A program made the position numbers and the translations under genes. Below are positions 51,028-59,587 of a stretch of DNA of 64,000 nucleotides, one piece after another. Source of the DNA: Acidimicrobiales bacterium (GTDB lineage: Bacteria > Actinomycetota > Acidimicrobiia > Acidimicrobiales > Poriferisodalaceae); contig JAWKIQ010000003.1 in the NCBI GenBank assembly GCA_041394185.1, forward strand, positions 806,001 through 870,000. The letters run 5' to 3'. A model generated the notes under the pieces. The model worked only from the letters and a program-made list of their open reading frames with translations. It did not search any database and had not been told where the DNA came from. How positions within the stretch are numbered: the stretch's first letter is position 1; every line of letters starts with the position of its first letter.

Positions 51028-52026
51028 ATGTCACCGAACTCGATGCCGCGAAATGCCCGAGCCGAAGCACGCGAGGTGGTGGGCCCGCAGTTCGAGCCGG
51101 CCGTTCTGGAACCATCACCGCCTGCTGTGGGCATCGGCCCACACTTCGCCGACGACCCCGTCGCCGTGCACGGTGGGCGCCTGACGACGTTGTCTCCCAC
51201 CGGGGCACCGGGAACTGTTTCGTGGAACCAGTTCGTCGAGACCAGGCCCGACCTGGCCAACTGGGTCAGCCGGCGTTGGCTTGGCGGAACCCGCCGATTG
51301 CCGCCGGTGCCCGACTCTCTCGTCACCACCCGCCTCGCGCTTCACCGCCTGGCGGCCTACGTGATCGCACCGGCTCGCCACGCCGCCAACGGGAAATTCG
51401 GCCTGCGGTGGACACTGGACGGGTTCGGCACCCCCTTCTTCGGCGAAGACCGTCAAATTCGGGTCGCGGGCAACATGCTCATCGACCAACGGGGTGCCAG
51501 CGTGGCCGAGGTCGAGATGACCAGCCTCGCCGCTGCGGCCAACTTCCTGGGTACCGACATCGATCCCGATACCGCCGCCGAACACGACAGCCCACCGGTT
51601 GGCGACGTCGACGAGGTGCTCGACATCGACCCCGCGGCCGCCGATTTTCTGGGCCAGTGGTACGGCATGGCGTTTGCGGCTCTGGAGGCGCTGCGAGCCG
51701 ACAGCGACACCGTCGACCCGAGCCGCCCCCAGCTGTGGCCTGGTCACTTCGACCCCGCAATCGAGGCGGGCGACGAGAATCACCGGGCCAGCTATGGGGC
51801 CTCGCCAGGCGACCAGAGCATCGAGGAGCCCTACCTGTACGTGTCGGCGTGGTGGCCAGACCGGCTCGATCTGGACACGTCAGACCCATTCTGGAACGCA
51901 CCCGGTTTCGCCGGCCGAGTGTTGCGCGTCGCAGACTTCGACGGCGAAGACCACGTCGAGGTAGCCCTGCAGTTCTGGTCTGCCACCCGTGATGCGCTCG
52001 ACGCCACCGCGGTGAGCAACCCATGA
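51028..52026 (+). CDS. Conserved protein of unknown function
   Basis: 332 residues that I cannot assign to a named family. No signal peptide or membrane span. Trp, Pro and acidic residues are frequent, with notable stretches GLRWTLDGFGTPFFGEDRQI, LWPGHFDPAIEAGDENHRA and EEPYLYVSAWWPDRLD. The composition looks like a soluble globular protein. The stop overlaps the start of the putative selenoprotein gene (ATGA), which in turn overlaps a CDP-alcohol phosphatidyltransferase gene, so it is the first of a coupled trio and may share their function. Confidence 0.7.
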   Translation: MSPNSMPRNARAEAREVVGPQFEPAVLEPSPPAVGIGPHFADDPVAVHGGRLTTLSPTGAPGTVSWNQFVETRPDLANWVSRRWLGGTRRLPPVPDSLVTTRLALHRLAAYVIAPARHAANGKFGLRWTLDGFGTPFFGEDRQIRVAGNMLIDQRGASVAEVEMTSLAAAANFLGTDIDPDTAAEHDSPPVGDVDEVLDIDPAAADFLGQWYGMAFAALEALRADSDTVDPSRPQLWPGHFDPAIEAGDENHRASYGASPGDQSIEEPYLYVSAWWPDRLDLDTSDPFWNAPGFAGRVLRVADFDGEDHVEVALQFWSATRDALDATAVSNP

Positions 52027-52553
52027 TCGAAATAGGCGACCGCGTCGGCGATGCGGTGCTGTTCGACAGCTCGGGACACAGTCGCTCACTGGCGGAGCTG
52101 ACCTCACGCCGAACGCTGCTGATCTTCCATCGCCACCTGATGTGACTGCCGTGCCAAGAGCACCTGATCGCCGTGAGCGATCGTCTGGAACACTTCGCCG
52201 AAGTAGGCGTAATGGCGGTTACGTTTGCCGAGCCCGAGCGGTTGGCCGCCCACGAACAACACCTGGGGATCGGGTTCCCGGTCTATGCCGACCCTGGACG
52301 TGAGCTATACGGCCGCTTTGGGCTCGGCAGGGGCAGCGTCGCAGACATCTGGAACGTGGGAACGCTGAAGCTGTATGCGCGGCTGCTGCGAAGCGGGCGG
52401 CGTCTGCGCAGGCCGACCGAGGACACGCGTCAGCTGGGCGGCGATTTCGTTGTCGACGCCGACGGCACGCTGGTGTGGGGCCACTGGCCCCGGTCGCCAG
52501 ACGACAGGCCCAGCGTCGATGACCTGATAGCTGCGGTACGGACGGCCAGATGA
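52023..52553 (+). CDS. Putative selenoprotein: AhpC/TSA-type thioredoxin-fold protein with in-frame TGA (Sec41)
   Basis: 176 residues if the TGA at 52143-52145 is read as selenocysteine. The frame is otherwise open from the ATG at 52023 to the stop at 52551. Around the TGA the protein reads FHRHLM-U-LPC-QEHL: a U-x-x-C motif exactly where AhpC/TSA-like folds have their redox CxxC, after the beta strand TLLIFH. Downstream, VMAVTFAEPERLAAHEQHLG, FPVYADPGRELYGRFGLGRG and FVVDADGTLVWGH continue the peroxiredoxin-like fold. A hairpin starting 6 nt after the TGA has bacterial SECIS features. ATGA overlaps with both neighbours argue that full-length translation is required. The alternative is a nonsense mutation, with restart at the GTG at 52173 giving a protein without the active site. 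No sel genes are in the window. Confidence 0.72.
52151..52193 (+). promoter_or_regulatory. Candidate bacterial SECIS hairpin
   Basis: Upper stem GAUCGC/GCGAUC (52166-52171 with 52177-52182), perfect, with apical loop CGUGA that has a G at its second position. The lower stem GUGCC (52151-52155) pairs with GGaaCAC (52187-52193) with two bulged A. The loop starts 26 nt after the TGA, inside the 16-37 nt range described for bacterial SECIS elements. It lies within coding sequence, as in bacteria generally. Confidence 0.6.
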
Positions 52554-53158
52554 TCGACGCCCTCCTTCGCTCGGCCTATGCGCCGGCGGCCACCACCGTT
52601 GGTCGCTGGCTGCACCGCCGATCGGTGCGACCGGCCCAACTGACCGTCGCCGGCCTGCTGCTTGGACTTGGCGCAGCCGCCGCAGCCGCGGTCGGGTTGT
52701 GGCTGGTGGCGTTGGCTGCGCTGCTGGTCTCGAGGGTGTTCGACGGACTCGACGGTGCCGTCGCGCGCCTCGAACGCACGTCGGCCGCGGGCGCCTTCGC
52801 CGACCTGGTGGCCGACTTCGTCGTCTACTCGGGGTTCGTGGTGGCAATCGCAATCCGCGTACCCGACGCTCGCCTGGCATCGGTGGTGTTGCTGGCGGCC
52901 TACTGCGTTTCGGTAACCGCGTTCTTGTCGTGGGGGTCGCTGACAGCGAACTCCGCCAGGGGTGGCGGCCTGGAGATCGCCGACGATCGCACCGTGCGCT
53001 TCGTGTCGGGGCTGGCCGAGGGATTCGAGACCATCGTTGCCTACTCGCTGGTGTGCCTGCTGCCCCAACACGCGACCACGATCTTGTGGATATTCGCCGG
53101 CATGGTGTGGTTCACGGCCGCGCAACGGACCGTGTTCGGGCTCCGCGAGCTGTCCTAG
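52550..53158 (+). CDS. CDP-alcohol phosphatidyltransferase family protein
   Basis: 202 residues with several membrane spans. The family motif D-x2-D-G-x2-A-R-x8-G-x3-D-x3-D is complete in FDGLDGAVARLER through GAFADLVADF. Transfers a phosphatidyl group from CDP-diacylglycerol to an alcohol, or a related CDP-linked substrate; the acceptor is unknown. Starts in the stop of the putative selenoprotein gene (ATGA). Its last four bases overlap the convergent reductase gene. Confidence 0.87.
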   Translation: MIDALLRSAYAPAATTVGRWLHRRSVRPAQLTVAGLLLGLGAAAAAAVGLWLVALAALLVSRVFDGLDGAVARLERTSAAGAFADLVADFVVYSGFVVAIAIRVPDARLASVVLLAAYCVSVTAFLSWGSLTANSARGGGLEIADDRTVRFVSGLAEGFETIVAYSLVCLLPQHATTILWIFAGMVWFTAAQRTVFGLRELS

Positions 53159-54615
53159 CCGGCGGTTCGAGGCTTGTCGATCGAGCGGAGCACGGTCAAC
53201 AACCTCGAGCTGAGGCGGGTGACCTTGGGGTCGAAGTACCGGGCCCTCAGCACTTCATCGGCCGCTCGGCTGGGACCCTCGGAAAAGGTCGGGTAGGCGT
53301 GAACGGCCGAGGACACGTCGTCGACCCTCGCTCGCTGACGGATCCAGGCGACGATCTCGGCGATGCTCTCGCCCGCAGCCGGACCCACGATGGTCGCCCC
53401 GACCAGCCTGCGCTTGGGGTCGGCGACCAACTCGACCCATCCTTCGGTCGACGAGTGCGTGATAGCCCGGTCCAACTTGGAATGATCGAACCGCTGCACA
53501 ACGGCCTTGCCAGGCCATCGAAGCTCGGCCATCGATGCGTCGATACCTACTCTGGCGACCTCAGGGTCGGTGAAGACCGCCCACGGAATCGATTCGCTGT
53601 CGAAGCGGCGACGGGTGCGCAGCATCGAGTTCGTCACAACCAGCCGGGCTTGATTGGCCGCAACATGGGTGAAAGGCATCAGGCCGGTGACGTCGCCTGC
53701 CGCAAAGATGCGGTCGCCCGTGGTCGCCATGAGGTCGTCAACCAACACATGGCCACGCGGCCCCACCTGCACGCCCACGTCCTCGAGACCGAGGCCGGAC
53801 GTGTTGGGTGTGCGCCCCGCCGCCACCAGGACCCGATCGAACTCGACCCGCCGCCCGTCGTCGAGGGTGGCCACAGAACCCGACCCCGCGGCCGCCACGG
53901 AAACAACCCGGGCACCGGTCAACACGCGCATCCCCTCGGCAGCGAAGCGATCGGCCAGCGCCCGCCCGACGTCTGCATGTTCACCGGGCAGAAGGTGCCC
54001 GAGAGCCTCGACCAGCGTGACGCTGGAGCCCAGCCGGGCGAAGGCTTGTCCCAGCTCGCAGCCAATCGGACCGCCACCCAGAACCAGCAGCCTCGTGGGC
54101 AACGAGTCGAGATCCCAGACGGTGTCAGAGGTCAGCGGTTCTGCCGAAGCCAACCCCTCTATGGCCGGAACCATCGGTCGAGACCCGGTGGCGACGAGCG
54201 CAGCGCGGAAGCGAACAACTCGCTCACCCACCTGAACCTGACCCGGGGCGACGAAGCGGCCCCTGCCACTCACCACCTCGACCCCGTTGGCTGCCAGGCG
54301 CTCGGGCGAGTCGTGGGGCTCGATCGCTTTTCTGGTCGCGTGGACGTATCGCATGACCCGAGCGAAGTCGACCGCCGGCTCCGGCAAGTCGACTCCAAAG
54401 CTGGAAGCGGTACGGGCCGATTGCGCCGCGGCTGCAGCCGCCAGGAGCGCCTTCGATGGGACACACCCGGTCCACAGACAGTCGCCACCGGTGCGGTCGG
54501 CTTCGATCAGCATCGCTCGCCCGCCCATGCCTGCGACTCCCAGGGTCGCTACCAGACCCGCCGTGCCACCTCCGATTGCCACCAGGTCGTACCGAGCGTC
54601 GTTCGATCTCTTCAC
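53155..54615 (-). CDS. Pyridine nucleotide-disulfide oxidoreductase (MerA/Lpd-like flavoprotein)
   Basis: 486 residues from the GTG at 54615; a GTG at 54663 would add 16. FAD site VAIGGGTAGLVATLG, redox disulfide GGDCLWTGCVPSKALL (Cys-x4-Cys), NAD(P)H site LLVLGGGPIGCELGQAF, second FAD motif RIFAAGDVTGL, and a C-terminal dimer motif HAYPTFSE in place of HPT. Reduces a disulfide or metal ion in the cytoplasm; no lipoyl-enzyme genes are near. It could supply electrons to the putative selenoprotein next door, which is inference from proximity. Confidence 0.88.
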   Translation of the reverse strand: MKRSNDARYDLVAIGGGTAGLVATLGVAGMGGRAMLIEADRTGGDCLWTGCVPSKALLAAAAAAQSARTASSFGVDLPEPAVDFARVMRYVHATRKAIEPHDSPERLAANGVEVVSGRGRFVAPGQVQVGERVVRFRAALVATGSRPMVPAIEGLASAEPLTSDTVWDLDSLPTRLLVLGGGPIGCELGQAFARLGSSVTLVEALGHLLPGEHADVGRALADRFAAEGMRVLTGARVVSVAAAGSGSVATLDDGRRVEFDRVLVAAGRTPNTSGLGLEDVGVQVGPRGHVLVDDLMATTGDRIFAAGDVTGLMPFTHVAANQARLVVTNSMLRTRRRFDSESIPWAVFTDPEVARVGIDASMAELRWPGKAVVQRFDHSKLDRAITHSSTEGWVELVADPKRRLVGATIVGPAAGESIAEIVAWIRQRARVDDVSSAVHAYPTFSEGPSRAADEVLRARYFDPKVTRLSSRLLTVLRSIDKPRTAG

Positions 54616-54749
54616 ACACTCGAAACCACCTCGGGCGCAGATAGCTTCCCTGAGCCCTTCCACACAGGCAGCACGGCATCCGACGCGCGGTGCGGCTTCT
54701 GCAGTTGCTACGTTCGCGAGATCCGTCAGGCAGCCAACAGGAGTTCAGC

Positions 54750-56381
54750 GTGTCGAGTGCATCTGATCCGATCGACTTCGAGCCATCCTCCGAGGCCCTT
54801 GCCTCGATGACGACCTCGAGACCGTCGGGGTGGGGCCCGGTGCGGGCCTACGACTGGCTCGACCATCACGCCGCGAATCGTCCCGCCAAGGAAGCGGTTC
54901 GCGACCTGGGCACCGACCGCAGCTTCACCTACGCCGACCTGGATCGTCGCGCCGATGCCCTGGCCGGATACTTCGGCTCGTTGGGCATCGGGCGGGGCGA
55001 CCGTGTGGCCGTGCTGGCCCACAACGGTGTCGAGTATTTCGACATCCAGTTCGCGTGCGCCCGCACGGGGTCGATCTGTGTGTTGCTCAACTGGCGTCTC
55101 ACCGTCAGCGAGCTCGAGTACATCATCAACGACAGCTCACCGATGCTGCTGATCCACGACGAGTCGTTCGCCGACTCTGCAAACGAGCTTCAGCGACTGT
55201 GCTCGATCGATTCCCTGCTCGAGATCGACGGCGGCAAACCCGATAGCGCATACGAGCGCGCGCTTGGCGAAGCGACGGGCGCCGAGCTTCAAAGGGCGGC
55301 CCTGACCCACGACGATGTCATCACCATCATGTACACGTCTGGCACCACGGGGCTGCCGAAGGGGGCGATGATCACCCACGGGATGAACTTCTGGAATTGC
55401 GTCAACTTGGGCATCCCGGCGGGCATCGGAGTCGACACCGTTCACCTGAACATCCTTCCGCTGTTCCACACCGGTGGTTTGAATTGCTACAGCAACCCGG
55501 TGCTGCACGCGGGCGGCACGGTTGTGATTCTGAAGACGTTCGATCCGGCCGAGACACTGCAGGTGTTGGGCGACCCAGCTCAGGGCATCACCCACTTCTT
55601 TGCGGTGCCGGCGCCGTACCAGTTCATGATGCAGCACCCAGACTTCGAGACCACCGATCTCAGTCGGCTGCGAATCGCGGGTGTGGGCGGGGCACCCTGC
55701 GCTCTGGCGATCATGGAGGCCTGGACCGAACGAGGTGTGCTGCTGGCGCAGGGTTTTGGTATGACCGAGACCAGCCCGGCGTGCATCTTCTTGGACCCGG
55801 GCGACGCGTTGCGCAAGATCGGTTCGACCGGCAAGGCGCTGATGCACACCGAGTTCCGCATCGTCGACGACGACGGCAACGACTGCGGCCCAGACCAGGT
55901 TGGCGAGTTGTGGGTGGCAGGGCCCAACATCACCCCCGGCTACTGGAACAAACCCGAGGCCACTGCCAAGGCGTTCGAGGGGCGCTGGCTGAAGACGGGC
56001 GATGCTGCACGGATGGACGACGAGGGTTTCGTGTACATAGTCGATCGCTGGAAGGACATGTACATCTCGGGCGGCGAGAACGTGTACCCGGCCGAGGTCG
56101 AGAACGTGCTGTATCAGTTGCCCGAGGTCGCCGAGGCGGCCGTCATCGGCGTCCCGAACGACCGGTGGGGCGAGGTCGGGCTCGCCGTGCTGGCGCTGAA
56201 GCCTGGGACCAGCTTGGACCGTTCGAGGGTCATCGAGCATTGTGTCGCGAAGCTGGCCAAGTTCAAGGTGCCAAACGACATCGCGATCGTGGAGGCCCTG
56301 CCGCGCAACGCCACCGGTAAGGTGCTCAAGCGCGAGTTGCGCACCGAGTTCGTAGGCGAGGACGGTCCGAAGATCTCCTGA
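54750..56381 (+). CDS. Acyl-CoA synthetase (AMP-forming)
   Basis: 543 residues from the GTG at 54750, chosen for the AGGAG 6-7 nt upstream. ANL ligase motifs: IMYTSGTTGLPKGAMITH, QGFGMTETSPA, GRWLKTGDAARMDDEG, DRWKDMYISGGENVYPAEVE and the catalytic Lys in NATGKVLKRELR. Medium- or long-chain fatty acid or aromatic acid activation is likely. Divergent from the disulfide reductase. Confidence 0.9.
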   Translation: MSSASDPIDFEPSSEALASMTTSRPSGWGPVRAYDWLDHHAANRPAKEAVRDLGTDRSFTYADLDRRADALAGYFGSLGIGRGDRVAVLAHNGVEYFDIQFACARTGSICVLLNWRLTVSELEYIINDSSPMLLIHDESFADSANELQRLCSIDSLLEIDGGKPDSAYERALGEATGAELQRAALTHDDVITIMYTSGTTGLPKGAMITHGMNFWNCVNLGIPAGIGVDTVHLNILPLFHTGGLNCYSNPVLHAGGTVVILKTFDPAETLQVLGDPAQGITHFFAVPAPYQFMMQHPDFETTDLSRLRIAGVGGAPCALAIMEAWTERGVLLAQGFGMTETSPACIFLDPGDALRKIGSTGKALMHTEFRIVDDDGNDCGPDQVGELWVAGPNITPGYWNKPEATAKAFEGRWLKTGDAARMDDEGFVYIVDRWKDMYISGGENVYPAEVENVLYQLPEVAEAAVIGVPNDRWGEVGLAVLALKPGTSLDRSRVIEHCVAKLAKFKVPNDIAIVEALPRNATGKVLKRELRTEFVGEDGPKIS

Positions 56382-56384
56382 GAG

Positions 56385-57800
56385 TCACAGCCGCGAAAGC
56401 GCGCGGGAAGCAGCGTGGTAGCCACACATGCCGTGCGCACCAGGGCCTGGGGGCGTCGCCGCCGAACACAGGTAATGGCCATCGACCCCCGTGTCGTAGG
56501 GACGGATGTTTGCCCGTGGACCCAACACCAGCTGCTTGGGGTCTTTGGCGCCGGTCAAGATATTGCCGCCCACGAAGTTGGCGTTCTCGGCTGAAAGGTC
56601 GCCCGGTCGACGAACGACGAAATCGATGATGCGCTCCCTGAACCCGGGAGCGAAGCGTTCGATCTGCGCGATGACGGCCTCGGTTGCGTCTCCGCCGTAG
56701 CCGTTGGGCACGTGAGCGTAAGACCAGACGGGCTTCAATGTCCCCACCGACCGCCCGGGGTCAGCAAGGTACTGCTGACCCACCAGAACGAACGGCCGCT
56801 CGGGCATTCGCCCCGCGTTGACCAACGCTTCGGCCTGGGCGATTTCGTCGAAGGTTCCACCGACGTGGACGGTGCCGGCGTTGCGGGCTGCTTCGCTGCG
56901 CCATGGAACGCCTTCCTCGACGGCGAAGTCGACCTTGAAGGCGGCGGGTCCGTATCGGAATCGTTCGTACGATCGGCGGACCCGCGACGGAAGGCGATCG
57001 GCCATGATCGCAAGCACGGCTGTGGGTGAGGTGTCCCATAGCACGATGTCGGCACCGTGCACCTGATCGAAGGACCTGATGTCGATGCCTGTCTCGACCG
57101 TTCCTCCTTCGGCCGCCAGAGCGGCGACCATGGCATCGGCGATCCTCTGCGACCCTCCTTCAGCAACCGGCCAGCCATGGCGATGACCCGCCGCCAGGAT
57201 GCCCAGTCCGACACTCGACGTCAGCGGTCTGTCGAGCCGCGTATAGGCGTGGGCGGCGACGCCTCCCCACAGCGCCTTGGTTCGGGGTGAGTCGAACAGC
57301 CGAGCCAACACCGATGCGGGCATGAGGGCGCCGGCTCCGAAACGAGCCAAGCGAACGGGGTGGTCGGGAAAGGCCACAAGCGGACGCAACAGGTCGTTGC
57401 GAAGCTGGTCGAACGCCTCCGAAGGAGCGGCAAGCAGCCGCCTCCACATCCGGCCGTCAGATCCGAGCTGCGCGGCCGTCTCGTCGATCGATCTGTACAA
57501 GGCGCCGGCCGAACCGTCGTCGAGCGGGTGGGCACAATCGACCGCGGGCAACCTCCATTTGAGCCCGTGCGACTCGAGACCGAAGTCGTCAAAGAAGGGC
57601 GAACCGGCCGCCAGGGGGTGCACCGCCGAACAATGATCGTGCAACAAGCCATCGCGCATGGCCTCAGAAGAACGTGTGGCTCCGCCGACGTGGGCCGACC
57701 TTTCGAAGACGGTGACATCGAGGCCAGCGCGCGCCAGCACGATGGCCCCGGCCAGCCCATTGGGGCCCGAACCAACCACAAACGCTCTGCCGGTACCCAT
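56385..57800 (-). CDS. FAD-dependent oxidoreductase of the phytoene desaturase/amine oxidase type
   Basis: 471 residues. N-terminal dinucleotide fold VVGSGPNGLAGAIVLARAG with VFERSAHVGGATRS, and a C-terminal FAD motif (YLCSAATPPGPGAHGMCGYH). This is the broad NAD(P)/FAD family related to carotenoid desaturases and isomerases; members outside carotenoid clusters have mostly unknown substrates. AAGGAGG precedes the ATG. Ten bases separate it from the thioesterase gene upstream, so the two are probably co-transcribed. Confidence 0.83.
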   Translation of the reverse strand: MGTGRAFVVGSGPNGLAGAIVLARAGLDVTVFERSAHVGGATRSSEAMRDGLLHDHCSAVHPLAAGSPFFDDFGLESHGLKWRLPAVDCAHPLDDGSAGALYRSIDETAAQLGSDGRMWRRLLAAPSEAFDQLRNDLLRPLVAFPDHPVRLARFGAGALMPASVLARLFDSPRTKALWGGVAAHAYTRLDRPLTSSVGLGILAAGHRHGWPVAEGGSQRIADAMVAALAAEGGTVETGIDIRSFDQVHGADIVLWDTSPTAVLAIMADRLPSRVRRSYERFRYGPAAFKVDFAVEEGVPWRSEAARNAGTVHVGGTFDEIAQAEALVNAGRMPERPFVLVGQQYLADPGRSVGTLKPVWSYAHVPNGYGGDATEAVIAQIERFAPGFRERIIDFVVRRPGDLSAENANFVGGNILTGAKDPKQLVLGPRANIRPYDTGVDGHYLCSAATPPGPGAHGMCGYHAASRALSRL

Positions 57801-57810
57801 CAGGCCTCCT

Positions 57811-58617
57811 TCACTCGGCCAGCAACAGCCCGAGCTGGCGGGAGTGGGCCACCAGCGTTCCGTCGGGTGCCCAGAGCTCGCCGTCTTCTTCGAGAAAACC
57901 CTCGGCCGCGACCGTGGTGCGGAACCGAACGGCCATCCAGTCGTCTGGTTTCATCCGCGCCAGCGCCTCGACCGATCGGATGTGGACCGTCAGGTCGACG
58001 GTGGGGACTCCCAGAGGCGTTGCGAGACGCGTGAACACAGCCGGGTACCAGGCATCGCTGAGTGCTGCCACGACGGCAGCGTCATAAGGGCGGGGCTCTG
58101 CGAGACGGATCCAGCCGCCGGTTTCGGCCGTTTCTCTGGGGCCGTCCCATGGCCGGCCGGTGACGTGGCGGTACTGGTAGCGCTCGCGCAACGGAATGGT
58201 CACGGGAAGTGCCTTCGGAACCGCTATCGAGTCTGGGTCGGGATAGTCGGGGAAGCTCGGATCGGCGAATGCCGGACTGTTGGCGTTGAGCCGGGCATGT
58301 GCTGCGCTGGCGGTTGCGATGAGTCGATCGCCCTGAACCAGGCGAGCGGCCGTGAAGTGGACGGTGCGGCCGACCCGTTCTGTGCAGACGCTGATTTGCG
58401 CAGGGCCCTCGGTCGCGGGCGCCTGGTAGTGGACGGTGAGCGACCTCGCGTGTTTGTCACCCTCGCCGACGTACTGGCCGATGGCCCTGGCGAGAAGGGC
58501 GGCGACATATCCGCCATTCGGGCCACGCTGTATCCACCAACCGCCGTCTATGCGGACGTCGAAGGCGCCCTCGCCCGTGGGGATGATTGCGGTGTCGGTG
58601 TCGTATCGAGATGACAT
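57811..58617 (-). CDS. TesB-like acyl-CoA thioesterase
   Basis: 268 residues from the ATG at 58617. Double hotdog fold: the first half has GPNGGYVAALLARAIGQYV and LTVHYQAPATEGPAQI, the second VPTVDLTVHIRSVEALARMK with GTLVAHSRQLGLL at the end. Hydrolyses acyl-CoA. The longer open frame to 58689 has no start signal. Upstream of the FAD oxidoreductase in the same operon. Confidence 0.83.
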   Translation of the reverse strand: MSSRYDTDTAIIPTGEGAFDVRIDGGWWIQRGPNGGYVAALLARAIGQYVGEGDKHARSLTVHYQAPATEGPAQISVCTERVGRTVHFTAARLVQGDRLIATASAAHARLNANSPAFADPSFPDYPDPDSIAVPKALPVTIPLRERYQYRHVTGRPWDGPRETAETGGWIRLAEPRPYDAAVVAALSDAWYPAVFTRLATPLGVPTVDLTVHIRSVEALARMKPDDWMAVRFRTTVAAEGFLEEDGELWAPDGTLVAHSRQLGLLLAE

Positions 58618-58698
58618 CTGGGCTCGTCGCTCGCTGGCTGATGTGTTGAGACCTCGACACACTAGAGCCGCGACTACCCCAGCAGACACCCCCTGACG

Positions 58699-59097
58699 TC
58701 AACCGCAGCAGGTGTTTGTGGTTCGCTCGAGCTGTTCGGCATCGCCGGTCTTGACGTACCACTCCCAGCGATTGCCGTCTGGTGCCTCGAGCCAGGTCTC
58801 GACCTTGTCGGCGTAACAACACACCGCTTCTTCGACACCGGTTGTTTGGAGCCCGCCGCCGCTGAGCCGGCCTTCGGCGGCGGTGACCTCGGCCGCTGTT
58901 TGGGCCTCGACCCCCAGATGATTGATGGATCCGTCCGGGCCGGCCCCTTCGAACAGCACCAGCTTGAGTGGCGGATCGGCGATGGCGAAGTTGGCATAGC
59001 CGGGGCGGACCTTGGCGGGCTCGGCGTCGAACATGGTCGAGTAGAAGGCGATGGCCGAGTCGAGATCGTCGACGTTGAGGGCTAGTTGGAGGCGCAT
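58699..59097 (-). CDS. ArsI/CadI-family VOC metalloprotein
   Basis: 132 residues of VOC fold. The paired cysteines in EAVCCYADKVETW, the metal His in INHLGVEAQ and Glu in GNRWEWYV match the ArsI/CadI pattern. ArsI cleaves the carbon-arsenic bond of trivalent organoarsenicals; CadI is a cadmium-induced relative whose chemistry is less clear. The protein also ends with a CysCys near the C-terminus. AGGA precedes the ATG. Divergent from arsR, which supports an arsenic role. Confidence 0.85.
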   Translation of the reverse strand: MRLQLALNVDDLDSAIAFYSTMFDAEPAKVRPGYANFAIADPPLKLVLFEGAGPDGSINHLGVEAQTAAEVTAAEGRLSGGGLQTTGVEEAVCCYADKVETWLEAPDGNRWEWYVKTGDAEQLERTTNTCCG

Positions 59098-59141
59098 GAC
59101 GGTTCCTGATGTCGGGTTCGTGAGTGGAGCTGGTGTTGATC

Positions 59142-59182
59142 GTCATATCGACGACCTTCAATACGTTAGCGAGTCGTATCGA
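59142..59182. promoter_or_regulatory. Direct repeat in the arsI/arsR divergent promoter region
   Basis: GTCATATCGA (59142-59151) and GTCGTATCGA (59173-59182) match at 9 of 10 positions, 31 bp apart (three helical turns), in the 104-bp gap between the divergent genes. Candidate ArsR sites; not a classical ArsR palindrome. Confidence 0.35.
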
Positions 59183-59201
59183 AAGATGTCAATATGAAGC
59201 T

Positions 59202-59573
59202 GTGAATTCGCCCAGCACCCTCACAACGCAGTGCTGCGCGTCGCTTTCCGGCGACACCCTCGACGACGCCGAGGCCAACGACCTGGCCGAGATGCTGAAG
59301 GCACTGGCCGACCCCGTGCGTTTGAGGCTCGTGTCGCTGATGGCCAACTCGGACACCGGCGAGGTCTGTGCGTGCGACCTCCCAGACCTGCTGCAGCGAA
59401 GCCAGCCGACGGTCAGCCACCACCTGGGGATATTGACGCGAGCCGGCATCGTCGATCGCGAGCAAAGGGGCAAGTGGGCATGGTTCAGCATTCGCCACGA
59501 CCGCCTGCGACAACTCAGCTCGGCGATCAGCCCCCCGACCGACGTTGCCGTTGATTCAGCAACCGCTGAGTGA
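59202..59573 (+). CDS. arsR: ArsR-family metalloregulator
   Basis: 123 residues from the GTG at 59202. Winged helix with MLKALADPVRLRLVSLMAN, the alpha-3 metal motif EVCACDL (Cys-x-Cys) and recognition helix SQPTVSHHLGILTRAGIV. An additional N-terminal CysCys (TTQCCASL) could be a third thiolate. Repressor released by As(III) or Sb(III). First gene of the plus-strand arsenic operon. Confidence 0.88.
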   Translation: MNSPSTLTTQCCASLSGDTLDDAEANDLAEMLKALADPVRLRLVSLMANSDTGEVCACDLPDLLQRSQPTVSHHLGILTRAGIVDREQRGKWAWFSIRHDRLRQLSSAISPPTDVAVDSATAE

Positions 59574-59587
59574 TTTACTCGTTCGCG

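Noticed and set aside
52173..52553. A separate 126-residue protein starting at the GTG at 52173
   Set aside because: It would begin in the middle of a thioredoxin fold, lack the active site and have no ribosome site; the full frame through the TGA explains the gene better.
52699..54810. A 703-codon open frame on the plus strand
   Set aside because: It lies antisense to the disulfide reductase, whose domains are unmistakable, and its translation is an Arg/Pro/His-rich shadow typical of GC-rich codon position effects.
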